A program made the position numbers and the translations under genes. This document shows positions 17,295-25,909 of a DNA stretch of 42,125 bases, in pieces (positions within the stretch are counted from its first letter, which is position 1; each line of letters begins with the position of its first letter). The notes under the pieces were generated by a model. The model made no database searches, was not told where the DNA came from, and worked only from the letters and a program-made list of their open reading frames with translations. The DNA is from Thermincola sp. (GTDB taxonomy: Bacteria > Bacillota > Thermincolia > Thermincolales > UBA2595), in the NCBI GenBank assembly GCA_022735835.1, contig DYZU01000081.1, positions 1-42,125 on the forward strand, read 5' to 3'.

Positions 17295-17462
17295 TTACTC
17301 TTCAACAATTGCTCCTGTGGGGCAAGCTTCTGCACAAGCGCCGCAATCAGCACACTCATCGGCCTTAATCCTGTAAATGTCGCCTTCCTCGATCGCTCCG
17401 TTGGGGCAAGCATCCAAGCAGCTGCCACAAGCCAAACATTCATCAGTAATTCTATATGCCAT
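17295..17462 (-). CDS. Small 2[4Fe-4S] ferredoxin
   Basis: A 55-residue clostridial-type ferredoxin, an electron carrier. Two complete cluster motifs are present: [12 protein letters not shown] and [12 protein letters not shown], each CxxCxxCxxxCP. The start is ATG 17462, with AGGAGGTG 6 nt upstream; in-frame codons further upstream to 17525 lie inside the preceding gene. It begins one base after the stop of the PASTA-like gene, so the two are probably translated together. It is not part of the Bacillus version of this locus and suggests anaerobic metabolism, but its redox partner is not encoded nearby. Confidence 0.95.
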   Translation of the reverse strand: MAYRITDECLACGSCLDACPNGAIEEGDIYRIKADECADCGACAEACPTGAIVEE

Positions 17463-17463
17463 A

Positions 17464-17679
17464 TTATTGTACACCTCCTTTCTCATAATCCTGATATGCA
17501 ACAACAACCCGGAGTTTTGCCTCATCTAAAAGAGAGAGGCGTACAACTCTGGCCACACCCAAAGGTTTTGCTGCTTTAACAGGTTTTGTCACTGTTACCT
17601 GGGCAACTTGCCAGCCTTTATTCCTGATTTCGGTTAAGGCCTCGTCAATGACAAAACCTAAAACATCAGGCAGTTCCAT
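17464..17679 (-). CDS. Small PASTA-like protein of unknown role
   Basis: A 71-residue protein with no signal peptide or membrane segment. The N-terminus ([23 protein letters not shown]) resembles the opening of a PASTA domain, which usually reads xPDVxGxxxxEAxxxLxxxG; a beta-rich part follows (VAQVTVTKP, then [20 protein letters not shown]). PASTA domains are normally extracellular muropeptide-binding repeats of serine/threonine kinases and penicillin-binding proteins, so a free cytosolic one is odd. It sits 28 nt after frr and one base before the ferredoxin start. I do not know its function; the PASTA link is a fold-level guess. Confidence 0.75.
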   Translation of the reverse strand: MELPDVLGFVIDEALTEIRNKGWQVAQVTVTKPVKAAKPLGVARVVRLSLLDEAKLRVVVAYQDYEKGGVQ

Positions 17680-17707
17680 CCGTATCCCTCAAATCCGGCA
17701 GGATTAC

Positions 17708-19026
<1,319 letters not shown>

Positions 19027-19062
19027 CTACATGATATAAGAAAATCCTTTTTGGAAAATTAC

Positions 19063-19110
19063 TTTTTTTTAAAAAAAGAGAACACTCTGAGTGTTCTCTT
19101 TTTTTAAAAA
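19063..19110 (-). terminator. Intrinsic terminator between tsf and pyrH
   Basis: Perfect 9-bp stem GAGAACACT / AGTGTTCTC with a 3-nt loop, flanked by a run of seven A on one side and seven T on the other. The flanks make it symmetrical, so it could work on both strands. It begins 18 bases past the tsf stop and ends rpsB-tsf transcription. Confidence 0.93.
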
Positions 19111-19127
19111 TGTCAAAAAACTTCTGG

Positions 19128-20012
19128 CTAGCATTTTTGTAAAGCCGCAACTTCTGCGGCCAGGTCAGTTTCCCTTTTCTGCAGACCTTCTCCCATTTCA
19201 TAGCGGACAAAGCGCAAAACCTTAACCTGGTTCTGGTCAAGCATTTTCTGCACATTTATGTCCGGGTCTCTGATAAACGGCTGTTCAACCAGGCAGATTT
19301 CCTTAAAGAACTTTTCCAGTCTGCCGGCTACCATCTTTTCGGCAATATTCTCCGGTTTACCTTCATTTATAGCCTGTACTTTTAGAATTTCTCTCTCCTT
19401 TTCAACCGTTTCTGCAGGAACCTGGTCTCTTGTCACATATTCCGGCCTGGAGGCGGCTACCTGCATGGCAATATCTTTGGCCACTTCCAGGATATTGCCG
19501 GCATTGCCGCTGGCCTCAACCAGCACACCGATCCGTCCGGCTCCGTGAATGTAGGACTCAATAATGCCTTCTGTTGTTTCAAACAAGGCAAAGCGACGGA
19601 CGGAGATGTTCTCCCCGATTTTGGCAATTTTTTCAGTAACCAGTTCACCAACACTTTTTCCGTCCACCGTCACCTGCAGAAGGTCATCAACCGTGGCGGG
19701 CGAGTTTTGTAAAACCGCATCGGCAACCGTATTCACAAATGTACCAAATTCCTCTGTTTTGGCGACGAAATCAGTTTCACAGTTGACTTCCACCAGGGCC
19801 GCTCTCTTATTCCCCGGTTCCACCTTGGCCGCCACCAGTCCTTCAGCGGCAATCCGCCCGGCTTTCTTGGCAGCGGCCGCCAACCCTTTTTCTCTTAAAT
19901 ACTCGACAGCCTTTTCCAGGTCCCCACCGGTTTCTTCCAGAGCTTTTTTACAATCCATCATTCCGGCTCCGGTACGTTCCCGCAGTTCTTTAACCATCGC
20001 AGCAGTAACCAT
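19128..20012 (-). CDS. tsf: Elongation factor Ts
   Basis: A 294-residue EF-Ts, the nucleotide exchange factor for EF-Tu. The N-terminal UBA-like part has VKELRERTGAGMMDCKKALEE, followed by the core signature EVNCETDFVAKTEEF at about 75-90 and a second core subdomain with SYIHGAGRIGVLVE. The C-terminal part ends in FVRYEMGEGLQ. ATG 20012 has AAGGAGGAG just upstream; in-frame codons to 20054 read through the intergenic hairpin and are rejected. The length is that of the full two-subdomain form. Confidence 0.97.
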   Translation of the reverse strand: MVTAAMVKELRERTGAGMMDCKKALEETGGDLEKAVEYLREKGLAAAAKKAGRIAAEGLVAAKVEPGNKRAALVEVNCETDFVAKTEEFGTFVNTVADAVLQNSPATVDDLLQVTVDGKSVGELVTEKIAKIGENISVRRFALFETTEGIIESYIHGAGRIGVLVEASGNAGNILEVAKDIAMQVAASRPEYVTRDQVPAETVEKEREILKVQAINEGKPENIAEKMVAGRLEKFFKEICLVEQPFIRDPDINVQKMLDQNQVKVLRFVRYEMGEGLQKRETDLAAEVAALQKC

Positions 20013-20033
20013 TGTTCTCCTCCTTAGAAAAAC

Positions 20034-20068
20034 GAGGTGACTGTAGGGCTCCAAAACCCCCGGTCACC
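20034..20068 (-). terminator. Hairpin between rpsB and tsf (possible partial terminator)
   Basis: An imperfect stem with outer arms GGTGAC / GTCACC and an inner GGG / CCC pairing. On the minus strand it is followed by TCGTTTTTCT. It fills most of the 66-bp gap between rpsB and tsf and could lower tsf relative to rpsB or be an mRNA processing point. The structure is moderate and the function inferred. Confidence 0.4.
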
Positions 20069-20078
20069 CCACCTTGTT

Positions 20079-20786
20079 TTATTCCTCAGTTGCCTCGGTA
20101 TCCTGGCCCTGTTTTCCTTCCAGAACGGCATCAGCCATTTTGGCTGTCAACAATTTAACCGCCCTGATAGCGTCATCGTTACCGGGGATTACATAATCCA
20201 CTTCGTCAGGGTCACAGTTTGTATCGACAATTGCTACAATTGGAATTCCCAGTTTCCGGGCCTCGGCAACGGCTATCCTTTCTTTTCTGGGGTCAATAAT
20301 AAATAATGCCCCGGGAAGAGTTTTCATTTCCTTAATACCGCCGAGAAACTTTTCGAGTTTCTCTTTTTCATGAAGCAAAGCGGCCACTTCTTTTTTCGGG
20401 AGAACTTCAAAAGTCCCGTCAGCTTCCATTTTCTCCAATTCATGCAGGCGGTCAATGCGTTTTCTGATGGTCTGGAAGTTGGTCAGGGTACCACCGAGCC
20501 AGCGCTGGTTTACATAGAACATCCCACAGCGTTCCGCTTCTTCTCGCACAGCCTCCTGGGCCTGTTTTTTCGTTCCCACGAACAGAAGGGATTTCCCTTC
20601 GCCAACAATATCCCTTACAAAGTAGTAAGCTTCATCTACCTTTTTTACTGTTTTCTGCAGGTCAATGATGTAAATCCCGTTCCGGTCAGTAAAAATGTAT
20701 TCTGCCATTTTCGGGTTCCATCTGCGGGTCTGGTGACCAAAGTGAACTCCGGCTTCCAAAAGTTGCTTCATGGAAATAACAGCCAT
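20079..20786 (-). CDS. rpsB: 30S ribosomal protein S2
   Basis: A 235-residue S2. Signatures: [27 protein letters not shown] at the start, [37 protein letters not shown] at about 65-100, and [52 protein letters not shown] towards the end. ATG 20786 has AGGAGG 8 nt upstream; the GTG at 20795 would overlap that site. It has its own promoter and a roughly 110-nt leader and begins the rpsB-tsf transcript directly after the flagellar operon, the position it has in Bacillus. Confidence 0.98.
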   Translation of the reverse strand: MAVISMKQLLEAGVHFGHQTRRWNPKMAEYIFTDRNGIYIIDLQKTVKKVDEAYYFVRDIVGEGKSLLFVGTKKQAQEAVREEAERCGMFYVNQRWLGGTLTNFQTIRKRIDRLHELEKMEADGTFEVLPKKEVAALLHEKEKLEKFLGGIKEMKTLPGALFIIDPRKERIAVAEARKLGIPIVAIVDTNCDPDEVDYVIPGNDDAIRAVKLLTAKMADAVLEGKQGQDTEATEE

Positions 20787-20899
20787 CGGAGTCACCTCCT
20801 CTCTTCTTGGTTTTGTTCCTCCGTTCCTCTCATCTTTTTGCAGATCCGCCTTGCGGCGGCACCGCTACAAAAATCCGGAAACGTGTGTATTTAACACCA
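20787..20899 (-). promoter_or_regulatory. rpsB mRNA leader, possible autoregulatory structure
   Basis: About 110 nt separate the predicted transcription start from the rpsB ATG. The leader contains CCGCC-GCAA-GGCGG (20859-20846), a GC hairpin capped by a GNRA-type loop, then a purine-rich stretch before AGGAGG. S2 binding to its own leader is known in other bacteria; whether this leader is such a site is inference. Confidence 0.45.
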
Positions 20900-20905
20900 T
20901 TTGCT

Positions 20906-20934
20906 ATTTTAGCACAAAAAATGGGTGAACGCAA
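20906..20934 (-). promoter_or_regulatory. Extended -10 promoter of rpsB-tsf
   Basis: On the minus strand, TTGCGT (20934-20929) is followed after 17 bp by TAAAAT (20911-20906), which is preceded by TGC, forming an extended -10 (TGnTAAAAT). The weak -35 is offset by the extended -10. It lies between the flagellar operon terminator and rpsB. Confidence 0.65.
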
Positions 20935-20988
20935 CTATATTATTATTAATCCCCTGTTAAATTATACAGGACAGCCGTCACAAAAACA

Positions 20989-21035
20989 GGAAGGGTAAAT
21001 GGGTCCTGAGCGGGAATGGACTTATTTACCCTTCC
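20989..21035 (-). terminator. Intrinsic terminator of the fla/che operon
   Basis: Perfect 12-bp arms (GGAAGGGTAAAT / ATTTACCCTTCC) with an inner GTCC/GGAC pairing in the loop. On the minus strand the stem is followed by TGTTTTTG. The upstream arm contains the last codons and the TAA stop of the MltG-like gene (stop at 21022-21024), so the terminator is partly coding. Confidence 0.85.
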
Positions 21036-21528
21036 GGTTACCTGTAAGAATCTCCACGATTTCTCTCATGTCTCCGCCGGCCGGGACGGTGAAAGTGCCT
21101 GTGCGGAACCTGGTGTGGGCTTTCATTTCTGTGACCACTTTATAAAATTCGTGCTGGTCTTGGACAACACCCTTTTCTTCAAGCATCCTGGCGATCTGTT
21201 CCGATCCCGTGCCGGACCTGATCACTACTTGGACACTTACAGGGCTACTGCTGGCTTCTGTCTTAGCCGCCGGAACTGCCGGCTTTCCGGAGTTGTTCTC
21301 ATAAACCTCATTATAAACCTGCTCTGCAGTTGTTTTACCGCTTAAGACGTCAGCCGGATTCTCCTGCTTTCCTTTTTGTTCTTTCTGTACCATGCCAAGT
21401 TTGGCGGCCCGGGTCATGATTTCCTGATCACTCAAGTTTCCCGTACCGAACACCGAAACCATTATGGCGCTGATAATAAATCCAACGCCGACTCCCAGCA
21501 AAAACTCTTTTTGTAATAATCTAAACAT
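21022..21528 (-). CDS. Short membrane-anchored MltG/YceG-like protein lacking the catalytic domain
   Basis: A 168-residue protein with one N-terminal membrane segment (about 8-27, LLGVGVGFIISAIMVSVFG) and an outward-facing C-terminal domain. Residues about 98-165 (VQVVIRSGTGSEQIARMLEEKGVV...RTGTFTVPAGGDMREIVEIL) resemble the LysM-like N-terminal subdomain of the endolytic transglycosylase MltG. The much larger catalytic domain with its glutamate is absent, so cleavage activity is unlikely; it may bind peptidoglycan or a partner. ATG 21528 has GGTGAGG upstream and overlaps the stop of the SwrB-like gene by 8 nt. It is the last gene of the flagellar operon. Confidence 0.75.
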   Translation of the reverse strand: MFRLLQKEFLLGVGVGFIISAIMVSVFGTGNLSDQEIMTRAAKLGMVQKEQKGKQENPADVLSGKTTAEQVYNEVYENNSGKPAVPAAKTEASSSPVSVQVVIRSGTGSEQIARMLEEKGVVQDQHEFYKVVTEMKAHTRFRTGTFTVPAGGDMREIVEILTGNRKGK

Positions 21529-22165
21529 TCGCTTCCTCACCTTTGCGCTTTAACTGCAGCATCAGTCTGACTTCACCCTTACCTATTTTCATTTGTTGGG
21601 CAATCTCCTCTTCGGAATACCCTAACTTATCCATGGCATAGACCATCTGGTGTTTGGGCGGAATTTCTTTAAATGAATAGCTTTGGTCAGTTGCAGTATT
21701 GTGGTCCTTACCGTATTGCTCTTTCTGCCGGGTTACCTGCCGGGGAAAGATAATCGTCTTGTTAACTGGACCGGTCTGCTTTTGAGCGCTTTTTTTATAC
21801 CTCTGATGTTCCTCCAAATTATCATCTTCCGGACTTGTTACATTACCCTCCGGACCGGCGCCGGGGACATTACCGGCGCCGGTGGCATTATCGGCCCCGG
21901 AAACATTGTTCACAGTCTGCCGGCTAAGTTGGTTTTCCAACAGTTTAGCTTCTTTAATAGTGGCAGATATTTCGTCCACAACTTTCTGGGAAACAATTTC
22001 CAACTGCTCCAGCAGGGAACCGACTTCTTTCTTAGCCTCCAACAACTCTTTCCGCACATGCTTAAGTTCCTGCAGCTCTTTCTGCTGCCAGCGAGACTGA
22101 ATTCTGCCCAGCCATATAGCCATTCCCACAAAAATTAGCCCGGTAAACACTAATACCCTAACCAA
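21521..22165 (-). CDS. SwrB-like/DUF6115 protein
   Basis: A 214-residue protein: an N-terminal membrane anchor (about 3-20), a long coiled-coil (about 25-80, QKELQELKHVRKELLEAKKEV), a low-complexity Gly/Ala/Asn linker (about 85-115), then a conserved C-terminal helix-turn-helix-like segment (MVYAMDKLGYSEEEIAQQMKIGKGEVRLML, about 176-205). This layout and the position between sigD and rpsB match Bacillus SwrB, which promotes flagellar export gate assembly. I therefore call it SwrB-like on structure and synteny, not on close sequence identity. It overlaps the MltG-like gene by 8 nt. Confidence 0.7.
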   Translation of the reverse strand: MVRVLVFTGLIFVGMAIWLGRIQSRWQQKELQELKHVRKELLEAKKEVGSLLEQLEIVSQKVVDEISATIKEAKLLENQLSRQTVNNVSGADNATGAGNVPGAGPEGNVTSPEDDNLEEHQRYKKSAQKQTGPVNKTIIFPRQVTRQKEQYGKDHNTATDQSYSFKEIPPKHQMVYAMDKLGYSEEEIAQQMKIGKGEVRLMLQLKRKGEEANV

Positions 22166-22185
22166 TCTTCACACCCTCTAATACG

Positions 22186-22506
22186 TCATATTTTTATATC
22201 CAGCAGGTTTCCTCTACTGGGGTCTTTGACCTTGGTCTGCTGTTCTTCTTCCTTTTTCTTCTGGCGTGACTTGCCGCCTTCCTTTTCTGCACCCGTGCCT
22301 TTTTCTCTTGCCTGTTTTTCGATTTTGCTCCCTTCAGGCTGGTTTGAGTTTTGCACCTGCTGGCGCTGCAATTCAGTCTGTTTTTGCAGCTGAGCGGCAA
22401 ACTGCTGCTGTTGCGTCTGGTCCTGCTGGTTCTGGATAGGTTGGTTGCGGTTCACTTCCGAGACTTTTGGAAGGAGCACCTGCATATCAACAGAACGCAG
22501 AGACAT
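22186..22506 (-). CDS. Gln-rich hypothetical protein of the flagellar operon
   Basis: A 106-residue protein I do not recognise. After a short N-terminus (MSLRSVDMQVLLPKVSEVN) it is dominated by Gln (about 20-55), then Lys/Glu (about 60-95), and ends in GNLLDIKI. It is predicted disordered with no membrane segment or signal. ATG 22506 has AGGTGGTGAT just upstream. The defined ends with a low-complexity middle suggest a linker or small partner protein; the operon context suggests a flagellar or motility role, nothing more. Confidence 0.7.
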   Translation of the reverse strand: MSLRSVDMQVLLPKVSEVNRNQPIQNQQDQTQQQQFAAQLQKQTELQRQQVQNSNQPEGSKIEKQAREKGTGAEKEGGKSRQKKKEEEQQTKVKDPSRGNLLDIKI

Positions 22507-22524
22507 CTTTATCACCACCTGTCT

Positions 22525-24204
22525 TTAGCTGTATGGAGATATTTTGATGTCTTCTCCGGATTTCGTAAGACTGACAAAAGAGTATTCATCCTGTATATGC
22601 ATGTAAGCTGATCCTATCGTAACCTTTACCCCGGGATGCATAATCCCCTGCACCTTTATGCGGCCCCGTTCGGATTGCTGGATCTGGAACTCGATGTTTT
22701 CCAACCGTTCTTTCAATTGGGCCAGTTCTTCTGTCAGCTGGGTCTGTAATCTCGATACCCGCACCAGGATAGCCATTTTATCCGCCGGCAGCTCACCCTG
22801 AGTTTGCTGCAGGTGGTTTAACAGTTTTATTGCTTTCTCTGCCTTGTCATAATCAAGCTCCTTGGCCTGTTTCTCTTTTAAAATCCGTGCATGTTCGCGG
22901 CGCAGTTCCGGGCTGACCCCGGCTTCCAGCTCGGTCACGGTAGCCAAGGGGGAACCGACTATCCTGCAGCTGATTTCTTCACCGGCCCTGACCAATCCTC
23001 CGACTATAACGCCCTTTCCACCCACGGTAACGGTTTTCTTGGCGCTGACCTTGCTGTGCATGATGGCTTCCCCTACCACAACATCTCCGCCGGATTCAAC
23101 TTTTGAGTTTTCTATAAACCTTGTAAAAACACTCCCCCCCGCCTTTATGCTGGTTTTTTTGCCTACAATCCCGTTCCTTACCTTTAAATTGCCGGTACAC
23201 TGAACAATCCCGTCAGCAATCGTATTCATTACTTCCACATCCCCGTCGGCAACAACCTGGAAGCCTTCCCGGATACTGCCTTTGACGATCACACTGCCGT
23301 TGAATTCAATGTTGCCGGTGTTGAAATCGACGTCTCCGGCCACTTCATAAACAGTGGATACACTGATTTTCCCCCCGGTGACCACCACATGTCCTCTGGC
23401 AGTTGATAAGGCAGTTGTATTATTATCGATAAGTTCAACGTTTTTGCCGATTCCTATCTGGATATCCTTCCCCGGTTTGGCCGGTATTTCCTCACCGGTC
23501 ACCGTATAACCGGGAGTCCCGGGAGTGGCCGGAATTTTAACGGCCAGAATATCTCCCGGCTCAACATTCTGAATTAAATTAAGATTATAGAAGTCTACCC
23601 TGCCGTCCAACAGTTCCGTTGGTTTTCCGGCTATTTCATCCTTCTTAAATTTGAAGTCAATCCTGGCGTTCTCCCCGTCTACCGGTGGACAGCCCCTGGC
23701 AACTACAAGCGGTTCACTGATCTGCTGCAAGCTTACAGCTTTGTCAATAATTTCATCAATTACTCCATAGACAACATTTTTCTCTTTAAGAGCATTTTCA
23801 ACATCCTGCCTGGTGGCCGGTTTTCCTCCCCGGGCAGGATATACTGTAAGATAAGCCTCCATTTTGTTTTTACTGATTTCAACGTTTACCACCGCATCCT
23901 CTATTACTTCCTTTTGCGGGGGAGCGATATATACGGGTTCTCCTCTCATCTCCCGGACAGCCTGCCGGACCTTGATATACTCGACATCTTTAATTTTTCG
24001 GGCCTCTATATCTTTGACCACGTCTTCGGGGTTTAAGGCCCGGCCGCCGTTTTGGGGTGGCAGGACAGTCAAATAAACCCCGTCATCTTTATATTCGACA
24101 AGTCTTATCCCATCCTGAGGGCCTTTCGAAGCAATCTCGTCCGCTTTCTCCATAATACGTTCAATTTCCCTGTCAGTTAATTCCTTTTGAAAATCATCTG
24201 ACAT
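22525..24204 (-). CDS. DUF342/FapA-family protein
   Basis: A 559-residue FapA (flagellar assembly protein A, DUF342) family member. It has an N-terminal region of two repeated alpha/beta modules (VYLTVLPPQNGGRALNPEDVVKDI, later AYLTVYPARGGKPATRQDVENAL), a central beta-helix-like part rich in G-x-V turns (GDVDFNTGNIEFNGSVIVKGSIREGFQV...) and a C-terminal coiled-coil (about 425-510). The family is cytosolic or membrane-associated; in Vibrio a member affects polar flagella and glucose signalling. Here it follows sigD. ATG 24204 has GGGGGTGG upstream; an in-frame GTG at 24213 lies in that site. Confidence 0.88.
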   Translation of the reverse strand: MSDDFQKELTDREIERIMEKADEIASKGPQDGIRLVEYKDDGVYLTVLPPQNGGRALNPEDVVKDIEARKIKDVEYIKVRQAVREMRGEPVYIAPPQKEVIEDAVVNVEISKNKMEAYLTVYPARGGKPATRQDVENALKEKNVVYGVIDEIIDKAVSLQQISEPLVVARGCPPVDGENARIDFKFKKDEIAGKPTELLDGRVDFYNLNLIQNVEPGDILAVKIPATPGTPGYTVTGEEIPAKPGKDIQIGIGKNVELIDNNTTALSTARGHVVVTGGKISVSTVYEVAGDVDFNTGNIEFNGSVIVKGSIREGFQVVADGDVEVMNTIADGIVQCTGNLKVRNGIVGKKTSIKAGGSVFTRFIENSKVESGGDVVVGEAIMHSKVSAKKTVTVGGKGVIVGGLVRAGEEISCRIVGSPLATVTELEAGVSPELRREHARILKEKQAKELDYDKAEKAIKLLNHLQQTQGELPADKMAILVRVSRLQTQLTEELAQLKERLENIEFQIQQSERGRIKVQGIMHPGVKVTIGSAYMHIQDEYSFVSLTKSGEDIKISPYS

Positions 24205-24225
24205 ATTGTCCACCCCCAGAAGTGA

Positions 24226-25017
24226 TTACTCCAGAACCCTCTTTTTAATCCTGCTCAAGCGGCCTCTCAGCCTCATAATGGCCTTGGTATGCAGCTGGGA
24301 AACCCTCGATTCCGAGACACCCAGAACTTTCCCGATTTCTTTCAGCGTCAGGCCTTCGTAATAGTACAGCGCTATTACCAACTTCTCACGTTCCGGCAGC
24401 TTGTTAATAGCATCGGTCAATATCCGTTTCTGTTCTTCAAACATCACCATGGCAACCGGGTCAGGAACATTTTGGTCCTGAATGGTATCTATAAGACGTA
24501 CGGAGTTTCCTCCCTCTTTATCAATACTCCACAGGTCATCCAGGGACAGAAATGACGAATAGCTTGTCTCCATAAGCAGTTGGGCGAACTGTTGCCTGGT
24601 TAAATTGAGGGCCTGGCATATTTCCTCGTCGGTGGCTGCCCGTCCCAACTGGTGCTCTAATCTGGCATAGGTTTGTTCCAACTCTTTGGCTTTATGCCGC
24701 ACCGAATAAGGGACCCAGTCCATGGAGCGCAGCCCGTCCCAGATCGCCCCCCGGATTCTGGCGATGGCATAAGTTTCAAACTTAATATTTCTGTCCATAT
24801 CATATTTTTCAATGGCATCGATTAATCCAAATATTCCATAACTGATTAAATCGTCCTGTTGCACACTGGGAGGAAGGGAAATAGCCATTCTGCCGGCAAC
24901 AAATTTAACTAAACCGGCATATTCCAGGATCAACTTTTCCTTGGCTTTAGGGTCATTATGAAATTTATATCTTTCCCATAACGCCGAGCAATCGTTTTTC
25001 GCCAAAGAAGGAATCAT
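24226..25017 (-). CDS. sigD: RNA polymerase sigma factor SigD/FliA (sigma-28)
   Basis: A 263-residue FliA/WhiG-type sigma factor for late flagellar and chemotaxis genes. Region 2 shows LISYGIFGLIDAIEKYDMDRNIKFETYAIARIRGAIWDGLRSMDWVPYSVRHKAKELE, with the WDGLRSMDW motif typical of sigma-28. Region 3 follows, and region 4 ends in LTLKEIGKVLGVSESRVSQLHTKAIMRLRGRL, the -35 recognition helix. ATG 25017 has GAGGAGGT upstream. The operon location matches Bacillus sigD. No FlgM anti-sigma gene is in the window. Confidence 0.97.
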   Translation of the reverse strand: MIPSLAKNDCSALWERYKFHNDPKAKEKLILEYAGLVKFVAGRMAISLPPSVQQDDLISYGIFGLIDAIEKYDMDRNIKFETYAIARIRGAIWDGLRSMDWVPYSVRHKAKELEQTYARLEHQLGRAATDEEICQALNLTRQQFAQLLMETSYSSFLSLDDLWSIDKEGGNSVRLIDTIQDQNVPDPVAMVMFEEQKRILTDAINKLPEREKLVIALYYYEGLTLKEIGKVLGVSESRVSQLHTKAIMRLRGRLSRIKKRVLE

Positions 25018-25039
25018 ATGTACCTCCTCTTCTCAGGGG

Positions 25040-25414
25040 CTACTCGTCCAAACCCATCTTCCTTACAATCTCCGCCATTTTTTCCGGGTCACTGGCGATT
25101 ATCTTGCTTGCCTGCGGGTCTATCTGTCTGGCTCTCAAGGGAACAAACTCCTCTTCCAAGCTATTGTTAGCCGAATTGTTTTGAACGGGTTTATTTCTTG
25201 AATTCTTTTGTTTCTCCTGGCCCCGATTACCGGGAAGGGCATATTTGAACACCGTTTTTCCTGCTATCCAGCAAAGCCCCGTAAAAAATGCCGCCGCCAG
25301 AAATGCCCTGACCAAACCGATAACCGGCGAAACTTCCGATAAAACTCCGATTATCAGAATCAGAAGGAAAACCGCAAAGAATACCAGTGCATATATTTTG
25401 TTACCGATAATCAC
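25040..25414 (-). CDS. Small membrane protein of the che/fla operon
   Basis: A 124-residue protein of unknown function. It has two hydrophobic segments (about 8-25, YALVFFAVFLLILIIGVL; about 33-52, GLVRAFLAAAFFTGLCWIAG) and a charged cytoplasmic-type tail, ending in a short conserved-looking stretch (IIASDPEKMAEIVRKMGLDE). The tail could be a small interaction helix. GTG 25414 follows AAGGAGG by about 8 nt. It lies between cheD and sigD, where Bacillus has nothing, so it may be a lineage-specific flagellar gene. Confidence 0.75.
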   Translation of the reverse strand: MIIGNKIYALVFFAVFLLILIIGVLSEVSPVIGLVRAFLAAAFFTGLCWIAGKTVFKYALPGNRGQEKQKNSRNKPVQNNSANNSLEEEFVPLRARQIDPQASKIIASDPEKMAEIVRKMGLDE

Positions 25415-25426
25415 CCGGGGTCCTCC

Positions 25427-25909
25427 TTAAATGTACTTCTCGCCCAAATTGATCGTTCTGACATAAAGCTGGCCGTTTTCGGAATAAAACTCAATTGTTC
25501 TGCCGTAGTTTCCGCCGACATCTTCGGCAATCAACCTGATTTTGGTCTTTTCTAAGACCATTTTCACTGCCTCTACGTTTCTTTCACCGATCTTCATAAT
25601 GTCATTGGCGCTATAGAACGAAAACATTTGAGCGCCGCCGGCAATCTTGGCCACCAAACGGGATTTTTCCGCACCGAGTTTCAGCATTCCCTGAATAAGC
25701 AGAGGTACCGCCGTATCGGCGAATTTTGCCTCATTTCCGTTTTTGCCCTGTAAACTTGAAGGCAGCATAATATGCGCCATTCCGCTCACTTTGGTAACCG
25801 GGTCCCACAGACAAATTCCCACACACGAACCCAGCCCGCAGGTCTGTAAAACATCGGGAGGTGTTGCGACGTTTAGGTCTGCCATTCCTATTTTAATGAT
25901 TTTTGCCAC
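25427..25909 (-). CDS. cheD: Chemoreceptor glutamine deamidase CheD
   Basis: A 160-residue CheD, which deamidates receptor glutamines and is a partner of CheC. The active-site residues are present: Thr23, Cys29 (GLGSCVGICLWD) and His46 (GMAHIMLP). A later segment (AKIAGGAQMF, GERNVEAVKMVL) also fits the family. GTG 25909 overlaps the cheC TAG and has AGGGGTGA 7 nt upstream, indicating translational coupling of the two partner proteins. Confidence 0.96.
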   Translation of the reverse strand: MAKIIKIGMADLNVATPPDVLQTCGLGSCVGICLWDPVTKVSGMAHIMLPSSLQGKNGNEAKFADTAVPLLIQGMLKLGAEKSRLVAKIAGGAQMFSFYSANDIMKIGERNVEAVKMVLEKTKIRLIAEDVGGNYGRTIEFYSENGQLYVRTINLGEKYI

